Below are positions 1 through 11,261 of a DNA stretch of 64,000 nt, piece after piece. Position 1 is the stretch's first letter; every line of letters begins with the position of its first letter. The translations under genes and the position numbers were made by a program. The notes beneath the pieces were generated by a model, which had not been told where the DNA came from, did not search any database, and was given only the letters and a program-made list of their open reading frames with translations. Source of the stretch: Calonectria ilicicola (taxonomy: Eukaryota; Ascomycota; Sordariomycetes; Hypocreales; Nectriaceae); NCBI GenBank assembly GCA_020809705.1, contig CP085832.1, forward strand, positions 1,798,001 to 1,862,000, in the 5' to 3' direction.

Positions 1-161
1 TTTCATTACAAGCTTCTTCATTACTACGTCTGCTGTTTATCTATTACACGTGGTGTCTTTGCATTATTTAAAAAATTTTCTTTCTGGATCAAACCAGAAT
101 GACTGTGACAATGATGTCTCCTTTTTTTCTTCTGACATGGTCTTAGGTCTCCAATATTTAA

Positions 162-1244
162 TCATAGGAGATACTCTAAGCCCATGGTGAACAACCTGAT
201 GACTCGATCCAGAATGAAACGCACACCCATAGTCAGAAAGATTGTTGCGAAAATACCCGAAAACCGTGCGATTGTGACTGTTACTGCGTCCTCGAAGCCA
301 AGAAATTGACGCACTCGACGTTCCAATTTCACCAGAGTACCATATAACTTGGGGTGCGTGTTCTCGGAGGCTTTGAGAAGGTCAACAACACGGGCTAGGA
401 ACTGATGGACCTCAGAATAAGGCTCGAAAAGCTGCCATGGCGATGATTCTCCGATAAGAAAGCGCATCTGATTAAAAGGACTAGGAAATTCTCCCGGTAA
501 ACCCAAGTTCTCTGTCCTTATTGGGAGCTCAATAATGCGGACGGTCACAGTCTCATACTTTGGAGTTGGATCAATGTCTTCGTCTTCCTCGGTCCACTCT
601 TCGGGCTCCATAGAAAGCGGCTCAGTCGTGAAGTGGATGAGAGCTGGTCCTCTGGTCCTCCATGAGGAACACAAATAACTGTACGGGCAGGAAATGTAAG
701 AAAGGTTTGCGTTAGCAATCGTCGGGTTGGCGTGTTGGTATTGGACGAGTTCCTGGAAACCTCTGTCCCACTCATCTACGAGCACTTCGTCCAAGTGAAA
801 TGTTTGTGATGAGGCATATATCCAGTGATGCCAGGGTTTTCCCTGCTCCGACTCATCATTTTTTCTAACCAGTCCATCCACAAATGCCAGTACTCTGGAA
901 TCATGGCCTTCAGGAAAATAGTCATTCTCCGGCCCCCCAAGGTCAAATCGATCCAGGCCAAGTTTCGTCCACCAGTTTGCGGGGTTCCATACTCTGGGGA
1001 CGTGAAACGGTGGAAGTGGTGTGTCGGAAACGCTCAAACCTGTTGAGGTTTTGAGAAGTGCTTCGTAATAGACCGCATCCAAGTCCTGCGCCAGGTAGAG
1101 AGCGCTTTCCTTCGTAGAGCTGATGAGGAAATCGGCGATCAAGACACCTTCGATCAGACCACTTAGAAACGGTAGAAAAGTGGCAGGGAGGGTAATGATG
1201 AAAATAGCCTTGAGCAGGTGCCCGATGGGCCGTAAGAAGCCCAT
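162..1244 (-). CDS. hypothetical membrane protein, 360 aa
   Basis: Single-exon gene. I start it at the ATG at 1244 because the open frame upstream of it has only a non-ATG start. Residues about 5-40 form a long hydrophobic N-terminal segment (membrane anchor or signal anchor), and a second hydrophobic helix lies near the C-terminus (about residues 325-350), so the middle domain probably sits in a lumen or outside the cell. The middle contains a cysteine-containing stretch (NLSYISCPYSYLCSSW) followed by GPALIHFTTEP, and an acidic run (EEWTEEDEDID). That block is vaguely reminiscent of a thioredoxin-like fold, but I do not see a clear CxxC redox motif. I do not recognise the family. It is convergent with nothing nearby; its upstream neighbour at 1789-3330 lies on the same strand. 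Confidence 0.6.
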   Translation of the reverse strand: MGFLRPIGHLLKAIFIITLPATFLPFLSGLIEGVLIADFLISSTKESALYLAQDLDAVYYEALLKTSTGLSVSDTPLPPFHVPRVWNPANWWTKLGLDRFDLGGPENDYFPEGHDSRVLAFVDGLVRKNDESEQGKPWHHWIYASSQTFHLDEVLVDEWDRGFQELVQYQHANPTIANANLSYISCPYSYLCSSWRTRGPALIHFTTEPLSMEPEEWTEEDEDIDPTPKYETVTVRIIELPIRTENLGLPGEFPSPFNQMRFLIGESSPWQLFEPYSEVHQFLARVVDLLKASENTHPKLYGTLVKLERRVRQFLGFEDAVTVTIARFSGIFATIFLTMGVRFILDRVIRLFTMGLEYLL

Positions 1245-1788
1245 CACACTACTAATTCGGCTAAGCCTTATTATAGAAAAAGTTAGTCTCGGTAGCGATT
1301 GACTGAAATGCGGTACAGGAAACTTTTTTTTGGAGGAATTTGCATCGTGAGAGATTGATTGTTGGAAAATCAACAGGATTGGGCCAGGGGGCCCTTGGCA
1401 ATGAACTCATTTGAGCTAGACAACTGTAGGAAACACCCCCTTGTCGCTGCAATGACACACCGCTCCTACTACCCTGTATGAGAAAATCGGAGTGGGTTTT
1501 TATTTTATTGTACGGTAACTCAACCTGTTTGGCCCAAGTCCTAGTTAACTGAGATGAATTTTGGTATTTGGCTTTGATGTTCACTTTTGGTAAGTGAGCT
1601 AAGATTTCGCTTCTTCAATGGGTTCGGGCATTTGTCGAGTGATTTTTGGGTAGTTGAATGAGCAAGACACTGGCAATCAAGTAATGGCACTCTACTGACA
1701 TAAGTGTAAGGCATTAATGTTCAATTCAGTTAGAATTTACAAACCAGTCAATACCGCCAATTAGATCTAATCCATGCCCCCCAAAATA
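1245..1788. other. intergenic, 544 bp
   Basis: Promoter side of the 162-1244 gene and 3' flank of the gene ending at 1789. Short open frames here lack coding character. No RNA gene or repeat seen. Confidence 0.5.
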
Positions 1789-3330
1789 TTAATCCTTAAT
1801 TTTCATTCCATGCAATCCTTTCGTCTGTCCCCATTTCAAAATAAGAGCTTCTTTTTGTTCGATGCTCAGCCCGCGTATTCGACTAAAGTCAACTTCATTT
1901 TTGGGCCAATACCCTCGACCACCGGCCATGTAAATGTCCGATCTTTGCTTCTGAGATCTTGTTATTTCGTATTCGGACCAATTACAATCAGAACGCTGGA
2001 ACTGAGGGATCTGCATCCTCAGTTTGTGGCATCTTGTTTCGAACCTTTCCAAGGACACTTTAATGAAATCATAGATAAAACATTCAGAACACCACAGATT
2101 TGTATCTCGTGGATTAAAGATGTTTTCAAAGATATCGTAATTCATAAATGCGGCAAACCAGATGTGAGCTGAACTGGAAGTTCTAGTGTTTTGATCGCTA
2201 TCCAACAGGCCTTCTAGCTGTTCAAGCTCATTTTTACTGCAGGAGCTAATGTTTGGATCATAAAAATCATGGAGTTTTATAGCTTGCAGCATCATTGTAT
2301 CAGGAGCGATCAAGTAGAGTTGTTGGGTCGGCCAACACTCGAAATTTGCACCAGTGAAAGAACTGAGAAGGTTGAGACTGCTTCGCTCTTCATATGTTTT
2401 GGAACAGGCCAGAACTTTTAAAAAAGGCAGACCCCGACAAAGCTGGTAATGTAATTAGCATGATTTTGTATGTATTGCCGAGTACCAAAGACAAAACGTA
2501 CCATTTCCTGAATACGAGGAATTTCTTCTGCATTCTCCTGCCAAACTACCGGCAACTCACCCCATTCAACGTCGTGTGAGGCAAGTTCGTCAAAAACTGC
2601 CAGAGTATGAGGAGATGTTTAGACGGACAATCAATGTGATATTTAAGAACATACCGTCGCAAACCTTACGTCGCAAATAGGTATAAACGCATAACAGTTG
2701 ATGGTTAACCCATGGGGCGAATGAGCGAAAAAAAGATCGACTTTGTCCTTGCGGATCGAGGAGCTCTACATTGTCAACACAAAATAGATTGCACATTATT
2801 TGAAATCGAAAGAATGCTCGAGCGAGTCTAGCCCTTTCACAGTCTGAAGCTTCTGACGAGTGGTCAGCAGGAAGTATTCTACGATATACTTGCACCACTT
2901 CTTCGACAAGATCGCGACTCATGAAATCCGCTGCCTCATAATTGGTGCTGATGAAGGCATAATCTGACAGTGATAAATTGATGAGAGATGCAGCACCGTC
3001 TGTCGGATTTAAAAACCTATCGTGCAGGCGCCTCAAAACGCCGCGGACATGATCGTGATTCCCAGCGTTGATTTGAGTAGACTCCAACAAGGCTGCGGCA
3101 AATGGGAGAACATTCTCAGGAATTTGATTTCTGATCAACCGACTGGCAACAACCGCGGGTTTGTCTTTGAATGCAGCAAGAAATATCCGATGACTTCGGA
3201 TTGTGATACCAAGCTGTTGGATTGAGTCCAAGTGAGCAAGAATGTCAGACACGATGTGTAGCGGAAGCCTCTGGAGTGGCTGGGCGAGTGCCGATGCCAT
3301 GGTTAGCTGGTCGCTTTCGGCCCTGGGCAT
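1789..3330 (-). CDS. F-box-like protein, three exons, 474 aa
   Basis: Exons on the minus strand: 3330-2655, 2596-2502 and 2442-1789. Both introns (58 and 59 nt) have GT donors and AG acceptors, and the frame is kept across them. The second exon reads VFDELASHDVEWGELPVVWQ, which follows directly from the TYLRRKVCD end of exon 1. Near the N-terminus, LQRLPLHIVSDILAHLDSIQ is a typical F-box-like start (LPxxIxxxIxxxL), and the rest is helical, as in the many fungal F-box proteins of unknown target. Such proteins usually bind Skp1 and recruit substrates to an SCF ubiquitin ligase; that role is inferred here. A second ATG at 3300 could be the real start. The C-terminal exon (Cys-rich ECFIYDF region) is not recognised. 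Confidence 0.7.
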
Positions 3331-4540
3331 TGAACGAGTCTGGTGATGTGAAGAAATAGAAGAATGCGGGGAGAGAAAAAGAAAGTCGAGCGTTCCTCAC
3401 CCATCTTGTCACGTGAATATATGCAAGGCGTCTTACTCGAGGCTTGGGAGGAAATGCCAAGAAAACAAGGCTGATTGGTTGTATAAGTGAGACAAAATCC
3501 GCTCATGAGGGGCAAGGCATAGATAAGAAAAATGAATAACAGCTTTGTCGCGTCGCGTCTCGGTTTTGTTTTGTCGCGGCATAAACTAGTGATGATGGTG
3601 ACCTACTGACGTGTCTTGTTGAATCAGTAGTAATTTGCACATCCGGAGCGCAAGCCGTCATGTTCATTTTTGGCTCAGGTCTCCAATAGTCTTCCAGAGC
3701 ATAATATTTTGAGGTGGTGTAAGGCTTGAAAAACTACATACATGTAGTGTAATATTTCACAGCTCTCGGCTGATTGGATTGGTCTAGAGAGCTATATGAT
3801 CATGAGTTTGAACGCGTAGGACTACTCATTCATATGGGACAGTATATTCTTCACAGAACCGTATTCAACTGCCTTGAGGCTGGCAAATTGCTCAGCAGAT
3901 GGCAATAGCGCACAATACGGTGAAAATTCCCGACCACAGTATTCAATCTATACCGCGGGATGGTTTATGGCCTCTCTCTTCGTCTTTATATTCCTTACTT
4001 TTCCAAAATCACGTTTCTAATCCTAAGACATGTCTTCTCTGTATGTCTCGTCTGGGTACACTCCTTAGAGAATGCTAGAGGTATCTGTATCTAAGGGGCT
4101 GAGATATAAAATGACTGTTATGCGTATAAAAACCTACAAGACGGGGCAAAACTTTCTCCATAGATCTGTCACTAGGAAGCCAAGTCTCTTGATCGAATAA
4201 AAATCGAGAAGAGTCAATGATGAATTTCCCGCACCCTTACGTAGAGAGAATCTCGATAAAGGTGCTTTGAGGGGAAGAAGTACTATTCAAGTGGCTACAA
4301 CGTTCTTGAAATTCACGCAAAGGAGACTAGAGACACAACTGCAAAGCTGGTTCCAATCGACAAATATGAACTTTTTCTTCTTCTTTTTTTTTTTTTTTTG
4401 GAAAAACACAGGAGGACAGAACCTCCAAACCCATTTTAATGAAGCGACAAGAAAGTTTCAGGCTGCAAATAGGTACTGCAATAAGGAGCGTGTCCAGAAT
4501 AGGTATGAATGAATGTGAAGGAGATTCCATATGATGCGAC
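3331..4540. other. intergenic, 1.2 kb, with homopolymer T tract
   Basis: Separates the F-box-like gene from the small secreted protein gene. It holds a run of more than 15 T near 4383-4400. Small open frames cross the homopolymer and are not credible genes. Confidence 0.5.
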
Positions 4541-5029
4541 CTAGAGCAAGAATATGTAAAGATCGAGAGTAGAATCATCCTCCCAGTTCTTGTGGTGGCA
4601 ACCAGAAGAGAACTTCGCAGATTCTTCCGTTACAAATACGTGCATCTCGCCAACGTGGAAACGGTCTGAGCCAGGTCTGCAGCCCTCGGTCCACTGATCT
4701 CGGAGATCCGCCTCTCCAGACCGCCTCCCAGACAAAACACACAAATATCTACACAACTGTCCTCCACGCGCCTTGCAATTACGAACAGTGTATTCCCGGT
4801 TTGGTCCCCGAGTAATGAGGGATTTGCATTCAGCCCCATAATATTGCATAGGATCACCCTTTTCGGGATCACACACGAGCTGATAATCGTCATCAACTTT
4901 CATGACGGCCCATTCGCCATCCAAGCAATTTTCGCTGCATTTTTTTTTGGTGTGGCACGCCGTTCCAGCGGGGTAATTGGCTGCCAACGAGGAGGCGGCA
5001 AAAAGAGCAATAACTTGGACAAGCTTCAT
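4541..5029 (-). CDS. small secreted cysteine-rich protein, 162 aa
   Basis: I chose the ATG at 5029 because it is followed at once by a classic signal peptide (MKLVQVIALFAASSLA, predicted cleavage after SLAA). The mature chain of about 145 residues has ten cysteines, beginning CHTKKKCSENC, with further Cys spread to SSGCHHKNW, so five disulfides are possible. There is no membrane anchor or GPI signal. I do not recognise a named family. Size, secretion and cysteine content fit fungal effector-type or defensive secreted proteins, but that is inference. It is flanked by more than 1 kb of non-coding DNA on each side, an arrangement common for regulated effector-like genes. The longer frame upstream of this ATG is not used because it lacks a plausible start and would bury the signal peptide. 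Confidence 0.75.
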   Translation of the reverse strand: MKLVQVIALFAASSLAANYPAGTACHTKKKCSENCLDGEWAVMKVDDDYQLVCDPEKGDPMQYYGAECKSLITRGPNREYTVRNCKARGGQLCRYLCVLSGRRSGEADLRDQWTEGCRPGSDRFHVGEMHVFVTEESAKFSSGCHHKNWEDDSTLDLYIFLL

Positions 5030-6754
5030 GATGGAGGAAAATTTTGGAGAGGTTAACCTCCGTGGCAAGTTAATAAACATGAATATAGAGATGTAAAGAA
5101 ATAGAACAGATCCAGCATACTGATGCAGTATGAGTGAATGGCTACGGGCGCAGTCGTGATATAATAAGTGGCGAGAAATGTATGGTTGATGAATGGGGAT
5201 GGCAATTGTGCTCGAGCAGATCGCCATCTATTTATCCTCGACAAAACACGTAGATTTTCCATTAGGGAAGTCAAAAAGGTATTGCCAGGGTTGAGTATAT
5301 TGCTTTTGTGAGTGTATGTGGGTGTGCGCCTCTTCTCCTGTAAGCAGACTAGCCGGTAGTCACGAGTGACACCTGTGGTTGCACAGAAAAGCAACATGCC
5401 CAACACTAAGTATTGAAGGCTTACGATTGTCTAGACGGTTTCATAACGCTAGCAGATTCTTGTAGTTCTTAGCTCGCCTCCTCGGTTAGGATAGTAGCCA
5501 GGAGTAGCTGGCTCATCAGAGTTATGGCCATCTTTTCGGGACTTTGACCTATTGCAATTGTCAAGTCACAGCTTTAAAGTAAATACACCATTATTATTAA
5601 ACATCAGATAAGAAATGGGTCTTCCTTTTGTTTATCCAACCCCGCACCCCCTCATTTTCTGTTATTCTTCTTCCTTTTTGTTCCTTGTCCTCGCTAAGAT
5701 CCCACTCTTGCCCCTGCCACACGTACGCCGCCACGTTTTGTCGGTACGAAATTACGCCGATGTTGCACCTAAACAAATGTCTTACCACGGCATGTAATAG
5801 GTTCTACTCAAGGATCCAACTTGGTGCCTAGGCGGAGGTCAAACCCGGGACTTTGAATAGAAACCCTGGTATCATACTTTCTGTAAACGTACTAGAGTGC
5901 ACTGGCACTGGCAGGAGGAGCAATTTTAATTATGACCACCTGAGCTTTCATGAACATATCACAGTTGTGCCACATACAGAGATTTAAGTTTGTTGTTTGT
6001 TTGGAAGGGCCGATGATCAGCTAATGAGGTTGTTACACGGCTCGTACCTGTTCCCTCTGTGGTTTTGGTGCTTCTGGCATCGAGATTCATAAAATCCATT
6101 GGTTAAATCTATGCATTCTATTAATCTGGCAAGATCAATTGCATATGCGATACCGCTCGGTGATTCAGGATGATGGAACGAACCCAAGGTAGACAGCACA
6201 TGACCTCCAGGTATTTACTTGACACAGTGGCAACCATCTTCGATTTGAAATTGGGCTTGGACTGGAAGAATAGCCTCACGAGACGTGAGAATGATTCTTT
6301 CCTCAAAAAAACTATTTACAACCTCATATTGATGGATTAAACAAAACCCAAAGATATCAATCCATCCAATGAACCAGTCAGAGTGACTGTTAGGTGACTC
6401 AATCTATGTACAAGTTCTCCGGCATTGAAAAATCCCCGAGTAGCCTCGATCGCATAACTCTAGTTTCCTTCATCTAAATTTATCCTCGATATTTTCTAAT
6501 AATAATAATAATGTCGTCCATCCGCATCATTTCTTTTCAACAAATGGGAGATGACAATTTCTGCCTGGCCAATTCTAAACAGAACTGAACGCTTTGTGGT
6601 CGCTAACTTGGGTCACTTTGTGGGCCGAATAATTGTTTGGTTGTGGCAAATGGTTTTCTAGAGTGATAAAAGTACTTATGTTAGTGACTACTTGCAGGAG
6701 AGAAAGAGATTTGGTGCTAACCTTTGCTCCTCTGCGATATGGGATTCCTCACAC
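5030..6754. other. intergenic, 1.7 kb
   Basis: Promoter region of the secreted protein gene and 3' flank of the PEX11-like gene. AT-rich, with a short AAT repeat near 6500-6512. Only frames of about 60 codons, none convincing. Confidence 0.5.
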
Positions 6755-7678
6755 CTACGCAGTGGCTTGCCATATGTCTTTCATATATCCTAGTGTTGGA
6801 TAGACACCAATGATACCGACGATGATTTCAGGGAATAAGCCTTCGGGCAATTTGTTCCAGTGCATTGCTAGTGGCAGCCATGCTAGGTTGTGGGCAAACT
6901 CTTTCCATAGCTGTTTTCTCCACTCAGCATCTTCGGAATCCTGTTCGCTTCTGCGTTTGCGGAAATATTCGAGAGTAAGACGCACTGCCTCAACGCATGA
7001 AAAGGCACCCCATGATCTAGCTGCCAATAGAAAAAGCCTGTCCTGGGTATCTGGTGACCATTTCAGGACATATTTCGAGGACAGCAAAGCAACGGCCTCG
7101 GACAGATGAAGCGACGCCAAAGTTACCTGTTGCAGGATTCCAACTACGATGTCGGTTTTATATGTAGGCTTTGTTTTCTCATTTTCGTCCGTTGCTTTCT
7201 TAGCAAGCTCCTTTGTAGACATCCAAATGTCGAATATTCCCCACAGGCGACTGAGAATCTGCCATTGCTCAAGAAAGACGGCGAGAGCCTGTAGACGAGT
7301 TGAAGCTCCGCCAACGACAGCTGCGAGTCGTACAGAAGACACTGAGGGCAAAGAAGCCGAGATAGGCTTGGGCAATCGAGAGGTCAATATGAGTAATGCC
7401 TGCGCAAGCTTTCGCAGCTTGACTCTGCTGAGCAAGTCTAAAATGGCACCGACCAACCTTGCCGCTTCTGTAGCAAACAAGAGAGTAAGATCCAAGCCTT
7501 CGCGAGTCTGAATAACGCGATGAAAATGGGCGATAAGGCCGTCCAAAGTAGCAATCTTGGTCGAGAGAGAAGATTTCGATGGTTGCTTATCGGAAGGTGC
7601 GATAGGAGAGGTGACAGTATCGGATATGGAAGGCTGGCTGGCAGTCGCCAGCGACGACTCGGGTGGTGGATCAGCCAT
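6755..7678 (-). CDS. PEX11-family peroxisomal membrane protein, 307 aa
   Basis: Single exon from an ATG at 7678. After a Ser/Pro-rich, low-complexity N-terminus of about 40 residues comes the PEX11-like block TLDGLIAHFHRVIQTREGLD followed by LTLLFATEAARLVGAIL, and the remainder is amphipathic helices with a C-terminal hydrophobic segment (EIIVGIIGVYPTLGYM). PEX11 proteins sit in the peroxisomal membrane and drive elongation and division of peroxisomes; filamentous fungi carry several paralogues (PEX11A, B, C). The length and N-terminal extension suggest one of the divergent paralogues rather than the core PEX11, so I give no symbol. Its relation to the oxidative-metabolism genes downstream is probably coincidental. 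Confidence 0.8.
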   Translation of the reverse strand: MADPPPESSLATASQPSISDTVTSPIAPSDKQPSKSSLSTKIATLDGLIAHFHRVIQTREGLDLTLLFATEAARLVGAILDLLSRVKLRKLAQALLILTSRLPKPISASLPSVSSVRLAAVVGGASTRLQALAVFLEQWQILSRLWGIFDIWMSTKELAKKATDENEKTKPTYKTDIVVGILQQVTLASLHLSEAVALLSSKYVLKWSPDTQDRLFLLAARSWGAFSCVEAVRLTLEYFRKRRSEQDSEDAEWRKQLWKEFAHNLAWLPLAMHWNKLPEGLFPEIIVGIIGVYPTLGYMKDIWQATA

Positions 7679-8422
7679 GTTACCAATTATGCGATACTAC
7701 ACTGACAGTCTCAATTGCGTGGTCCGAAAGTTCAACGTGAATAGAATGGGTTTGGGCATATAGGGGGAATACAGGTATTCCAGCGTCCTTGCACTCGGAA
7801 ATCGGAACGCCGTTAGCGTGCCTGGTTGGTAGCGTACAATGCAGTTACCCGCTCTCCCCGTGAGACCATCGGAATTACCCGATGGGTTGAGATCTCTAGA
7901 CCAGCGCCTCAGCACCCACAAATCTGCAGAGGCAGATTTAGGGCTGTGATTCAGTCAAAAGAACCAGAAGATCCGGCGAAGAGAGCGTTGCTGGTGGGTT
8001 TTAAAAGAGGAAGAATGCGCAGTATCGTGAGATACAGACCGGAACACATGTCCAGGAGAGGTAAAACTTGGCGCGACGATAAGCGCAGCTCCATCCAATC
8101 GAGATTTGATCCTGGAGAAAATGGGGGGCTGTGGAGGCGCGTTCCGACACTGCAGCGGAATTCCGACCATTCTTGATTAGGGAGATATAATGCACACCGA
8201 CGCGGGCTTCCGGCTTCAGGCTAGCGCGGCAAATGCCTCAAGTGGTCGGAACACACCAGCGCCCAAGCTTTCTCAGCTCCCCACTCTCACCTCGCAAAAC
8301 GAGCAGAAAAGGAAAGGGACCATGAATGTAACGAATTAATAGGGTTGGTCTTCAATTAATATAAATAGGTTTTAAATGCACTGTCCTTTCTCTGCAAGAC
8401 AGCATAACTAATCTCAAGTTCG
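7679..8422. other. intergenic, 744 bp
   Basis: Promoter of the PEX11-like gene and 3' flank of the receptor gene. Overlapping frames on both strands between 7700 and 8200 mirror each other and are judged spurious. Confidence 0.5.
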
Positions 8423-9903
8423 CTATGACATCATACCTCGACATGAACCTTCACCTACGTCTATAGGCTGGACTGGTGATGCTTCATGAATTACCATGTA
8501 CTCGTCTCTGACATGAATTTTGTCTGGTCTCGGACACGCATCTATTCGGTCTGGGCTATTTCCATACTCGTGTAATGGAATCTCCTCATCAGCGCATCTA
8601 CTCTCCACAAGGGTCTCAGTCAGCGTTCCTATGACACGCAATCTGCGCGCCATCTCCGGCCATGTGCATGTATCGCTGACGAACTCCTGCCGTGACATCT
8701 TCTTGCCGCTATGATGCTGGATATCTGTAGCATAAGTAGCGCTGTTCAGGTCTTTCAATGTCCATTTATCATGCATTCTCCTGAAGAACGGAAGGCACAC
8801 TGGGACACCAATGCACACCATTGTGACTGCCATTTCTGCCGCTGACCAAACCGCAGCGGGAACTGTCGCTTCTATTATACCCCATCAGAGAGGACAGTGT
8901 CAGCCAATGCTTCATGGTTCCGAAAAAGAAGGACCATCTTAGTAAAAAGCATGTGACATACTGAGAAAATCGGGGCGCGCAAGCTTACCGATTTCAACCG
9001 TTCTCTTGATACCACAGGCTCCAGCGCTAAATATAGTTGTCAGGATACTCATTGTCATGACATATGGGAAGAATTCATTGGTTACTCACATCACACCCAG
9101 ACTCAAGCTACTCAATATCACTATCTTTTCGCGTCGGTTCATCCGAAGGTTCCAAATAACTGTCCATGGGAAGATGGCGAAGAAGAAATCGACAAAAACG
9201 CATGTGGCTAAGAGTCTATGTCAATGTCAAAAGCCTCATTGTTATGACGATACACGTAGCAGCAGCTCACAATGGGTAAGAGAACCGAGAAAAGAAAATC
9301 ATACAAACACTTACCAGTAACAAGGTAGGCAGAGGGAATAAAGTCCAGAGTGCATGTACCGCCCTTGATTTGCCGATCCCAAATATATGCGACTGGTTCG
9401 CACTGTTTCCAGAAAAAAACAACACACACTAGTGACGTAGACAGTAAGAGCGCCATCACACCCCAAATGGCGATTTTTTGCCACCACATATGCACGATGC
9501 GAAGAAGGAATAAGCCAATTGACAGTTTGGCAATAATCATTCCGGTTCCAACAATATTGATGCCGAGTCCTTCATAAAAACGCGCCATAGCCTCGTCGTT
9601 GGGATTGGCGATATCTGACTGTCCGAAGCCATAGTATGCGGAGATGGTCATAATGACGCAAAACGCAATAATGAAGAGCTTGGCAGCATGTGCTCGTCAG
9701 CAATGGAGAAAATTTGGGCAAAGTTTACTCAACAAGGGTAATAGAAGACTCACATATGCGACCATATAAGCGACGTCGTCGGACCCAAAACAGTGGAGTA
9801 GAAAAATGCGCGTGTAGATGCGCAGAACAACAAAGACAAGCACCAGTGCAGATAAGCACCACATGGTGATGATGGACCATCTTCCATCCTCTTCTATTGC
9901 CAT
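8423..9903 (-). CDS. PTH11-like rhodopsin-domain integral membrane protein, five exons, 381 aa
   Basis: Exons: 9903-9754, 9678-9315, 9207-9090, 9026-8962 and 8871-8423. All junctions keep frame (introns 75, 107, 63 and 90 nt). The protein begins MAIEEDGRWSIITMW and has about seven hydrophobic helices. It carries hallmark strings of the fungal rhodopsin-domain family (PF20684 type): RIYTRIFLLHCFGSDD, LDFIPSAYLVT, FFFAIFPWTVIWNL, NRREKIVILSSLSLGV, AGACGIKRTVE and WSAAEMAVTMVC. The C-terminal 90 residues are a hydrophilic cytosolic tail. Members are often called PTH11-like receptors, but most have no known ligand or G-protein partner. I see no N-terminal CFEM domain. It borders the metabolic genes that follow and may or may not belong with them. 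The exon 4 end is my choice between two possible donors; the longer version restores the family motif (GKLARPDFLK). Confidence 0.8.
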
Positions 9904-11261
9904 TGTGATGGCTTTTATCGGATGATGTTTGAGGATAGCAAAGTCGCGGATGAGATGGAAAAGACCAGCCTGGAGTGATGTTAGACCACACTCGCGCCCC
10001 ACCAATCCAAGTCCAAGAGAGTCATAGACGATGAAAAATCCACAGATTGGCGAGGCTTCGAAATGTATGATGAGGTAATTATTGGGTTTTCAAAATGCGA
10101 CTCTGACAATCGGTATATCATCACAGTCGATGCTGATTGAAGGAGGCCCCTTTGGTTTGACGCGGTGAAGGAGGATAATCGATAATCGAGTATGCGCCGG
10201 CGACATTTGCATAATCCACTAGGTGTTGTATATGAGAGGCGTAGATGCAATAAGCACCAAATCGCCAATCTCTTTTCGTTTGCACGTGTTCTGGTGTGGC
10301 GCGTCTGGACACCGCTAGTCAAACCGAAGTGCTGGAGTTTTACTGATTTCCAAGCAGCAAAATTGCTCATGATAAGAAAAAAATTCCTGAAATGATAAAC
10401 TAGCTAACGCAAGCCACGACATCACAGACGAGCGGGCTACGGAGCAGCCGTGTTTTGTGGTGAGACCTATCGCTGCCACCACCAATCACAACGGTATAAC
10501 ATGCTTACATGCCGGGCGGAAAAAAAAGCAACCTTTTCCCCTCCGCGATTCTCAGCTTTCAAGGTCTCTGCTGAAATCGCCGACGCATGATTCATAATCA
10601 GCAGCCGATGACTTAGCTGACTTGCGTCTGTGTCAAGGCGGGACACGCCATGTGGAGTTGCAGAGACACGCATTAGTGCTCGACGTTCCGTCCCCAATTT
10701 ATCACCATGTGAAACTTGTTGATGGTTTTCACTCGTCCCTCGGTCTTGGCCGAATTAGAGTACAGATGCCAGTTAAGAGAGGAAAGAAAAAAGTAAAACG
10801 CAGATCCCCCCAAACAGCGGGTAGCGGGCGGCATTTTTTACTTCTCCCCGGAGCAAACGAACACAACCCTGGGGGGAGATGCGCGCTACGCATGTTGACA
10901 ACATGTCATGTCTCTCTTTAGGCAAAGCCACGTATGACACTGCTGTCGGGGGGACCAATCGCAAGTGCGGCTGAACATCAAGGCCTGGTGCTATGGCCTC
11001 TTTCCCCAAGAATCAGATATTGGGACTGGTGAGTGGGAAAACGCATGCAGGGTTGTAAAATTACATCACGCAATAGTCAATTTTGTGGCGAAAACAAGTG
11101 CTCAAACGCAATGCGGGGTGTCGGAGACTTTTCATGTCTCCCGAATATTATCGGGTTGGTCAGTGCAATCTGGGGATTTGAGATTATATGAACATTAGCG
11201 CTCAACAATATCGCTAATAGCGTTGACGAAGCCTTGTTTCAACGCTCTCTCAGCTAGCGGT
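9904..11261. other. intergenic, 1.36 kb
   Basis: Upstream region of the receptor gene and 3' flank of the FAD oxidoreductase gene. Frames of 80-129 codons occur on both strands but none has coding character or recognisable motifs. Confidence 0.5.

Noticed and set aside
9981..10370. 129-codon minus-strand frame upstream of the receptor gene
   Set aside because: No family motif, and the receptor already has a good ATG at 9903 that leads straight into the family's first helix.
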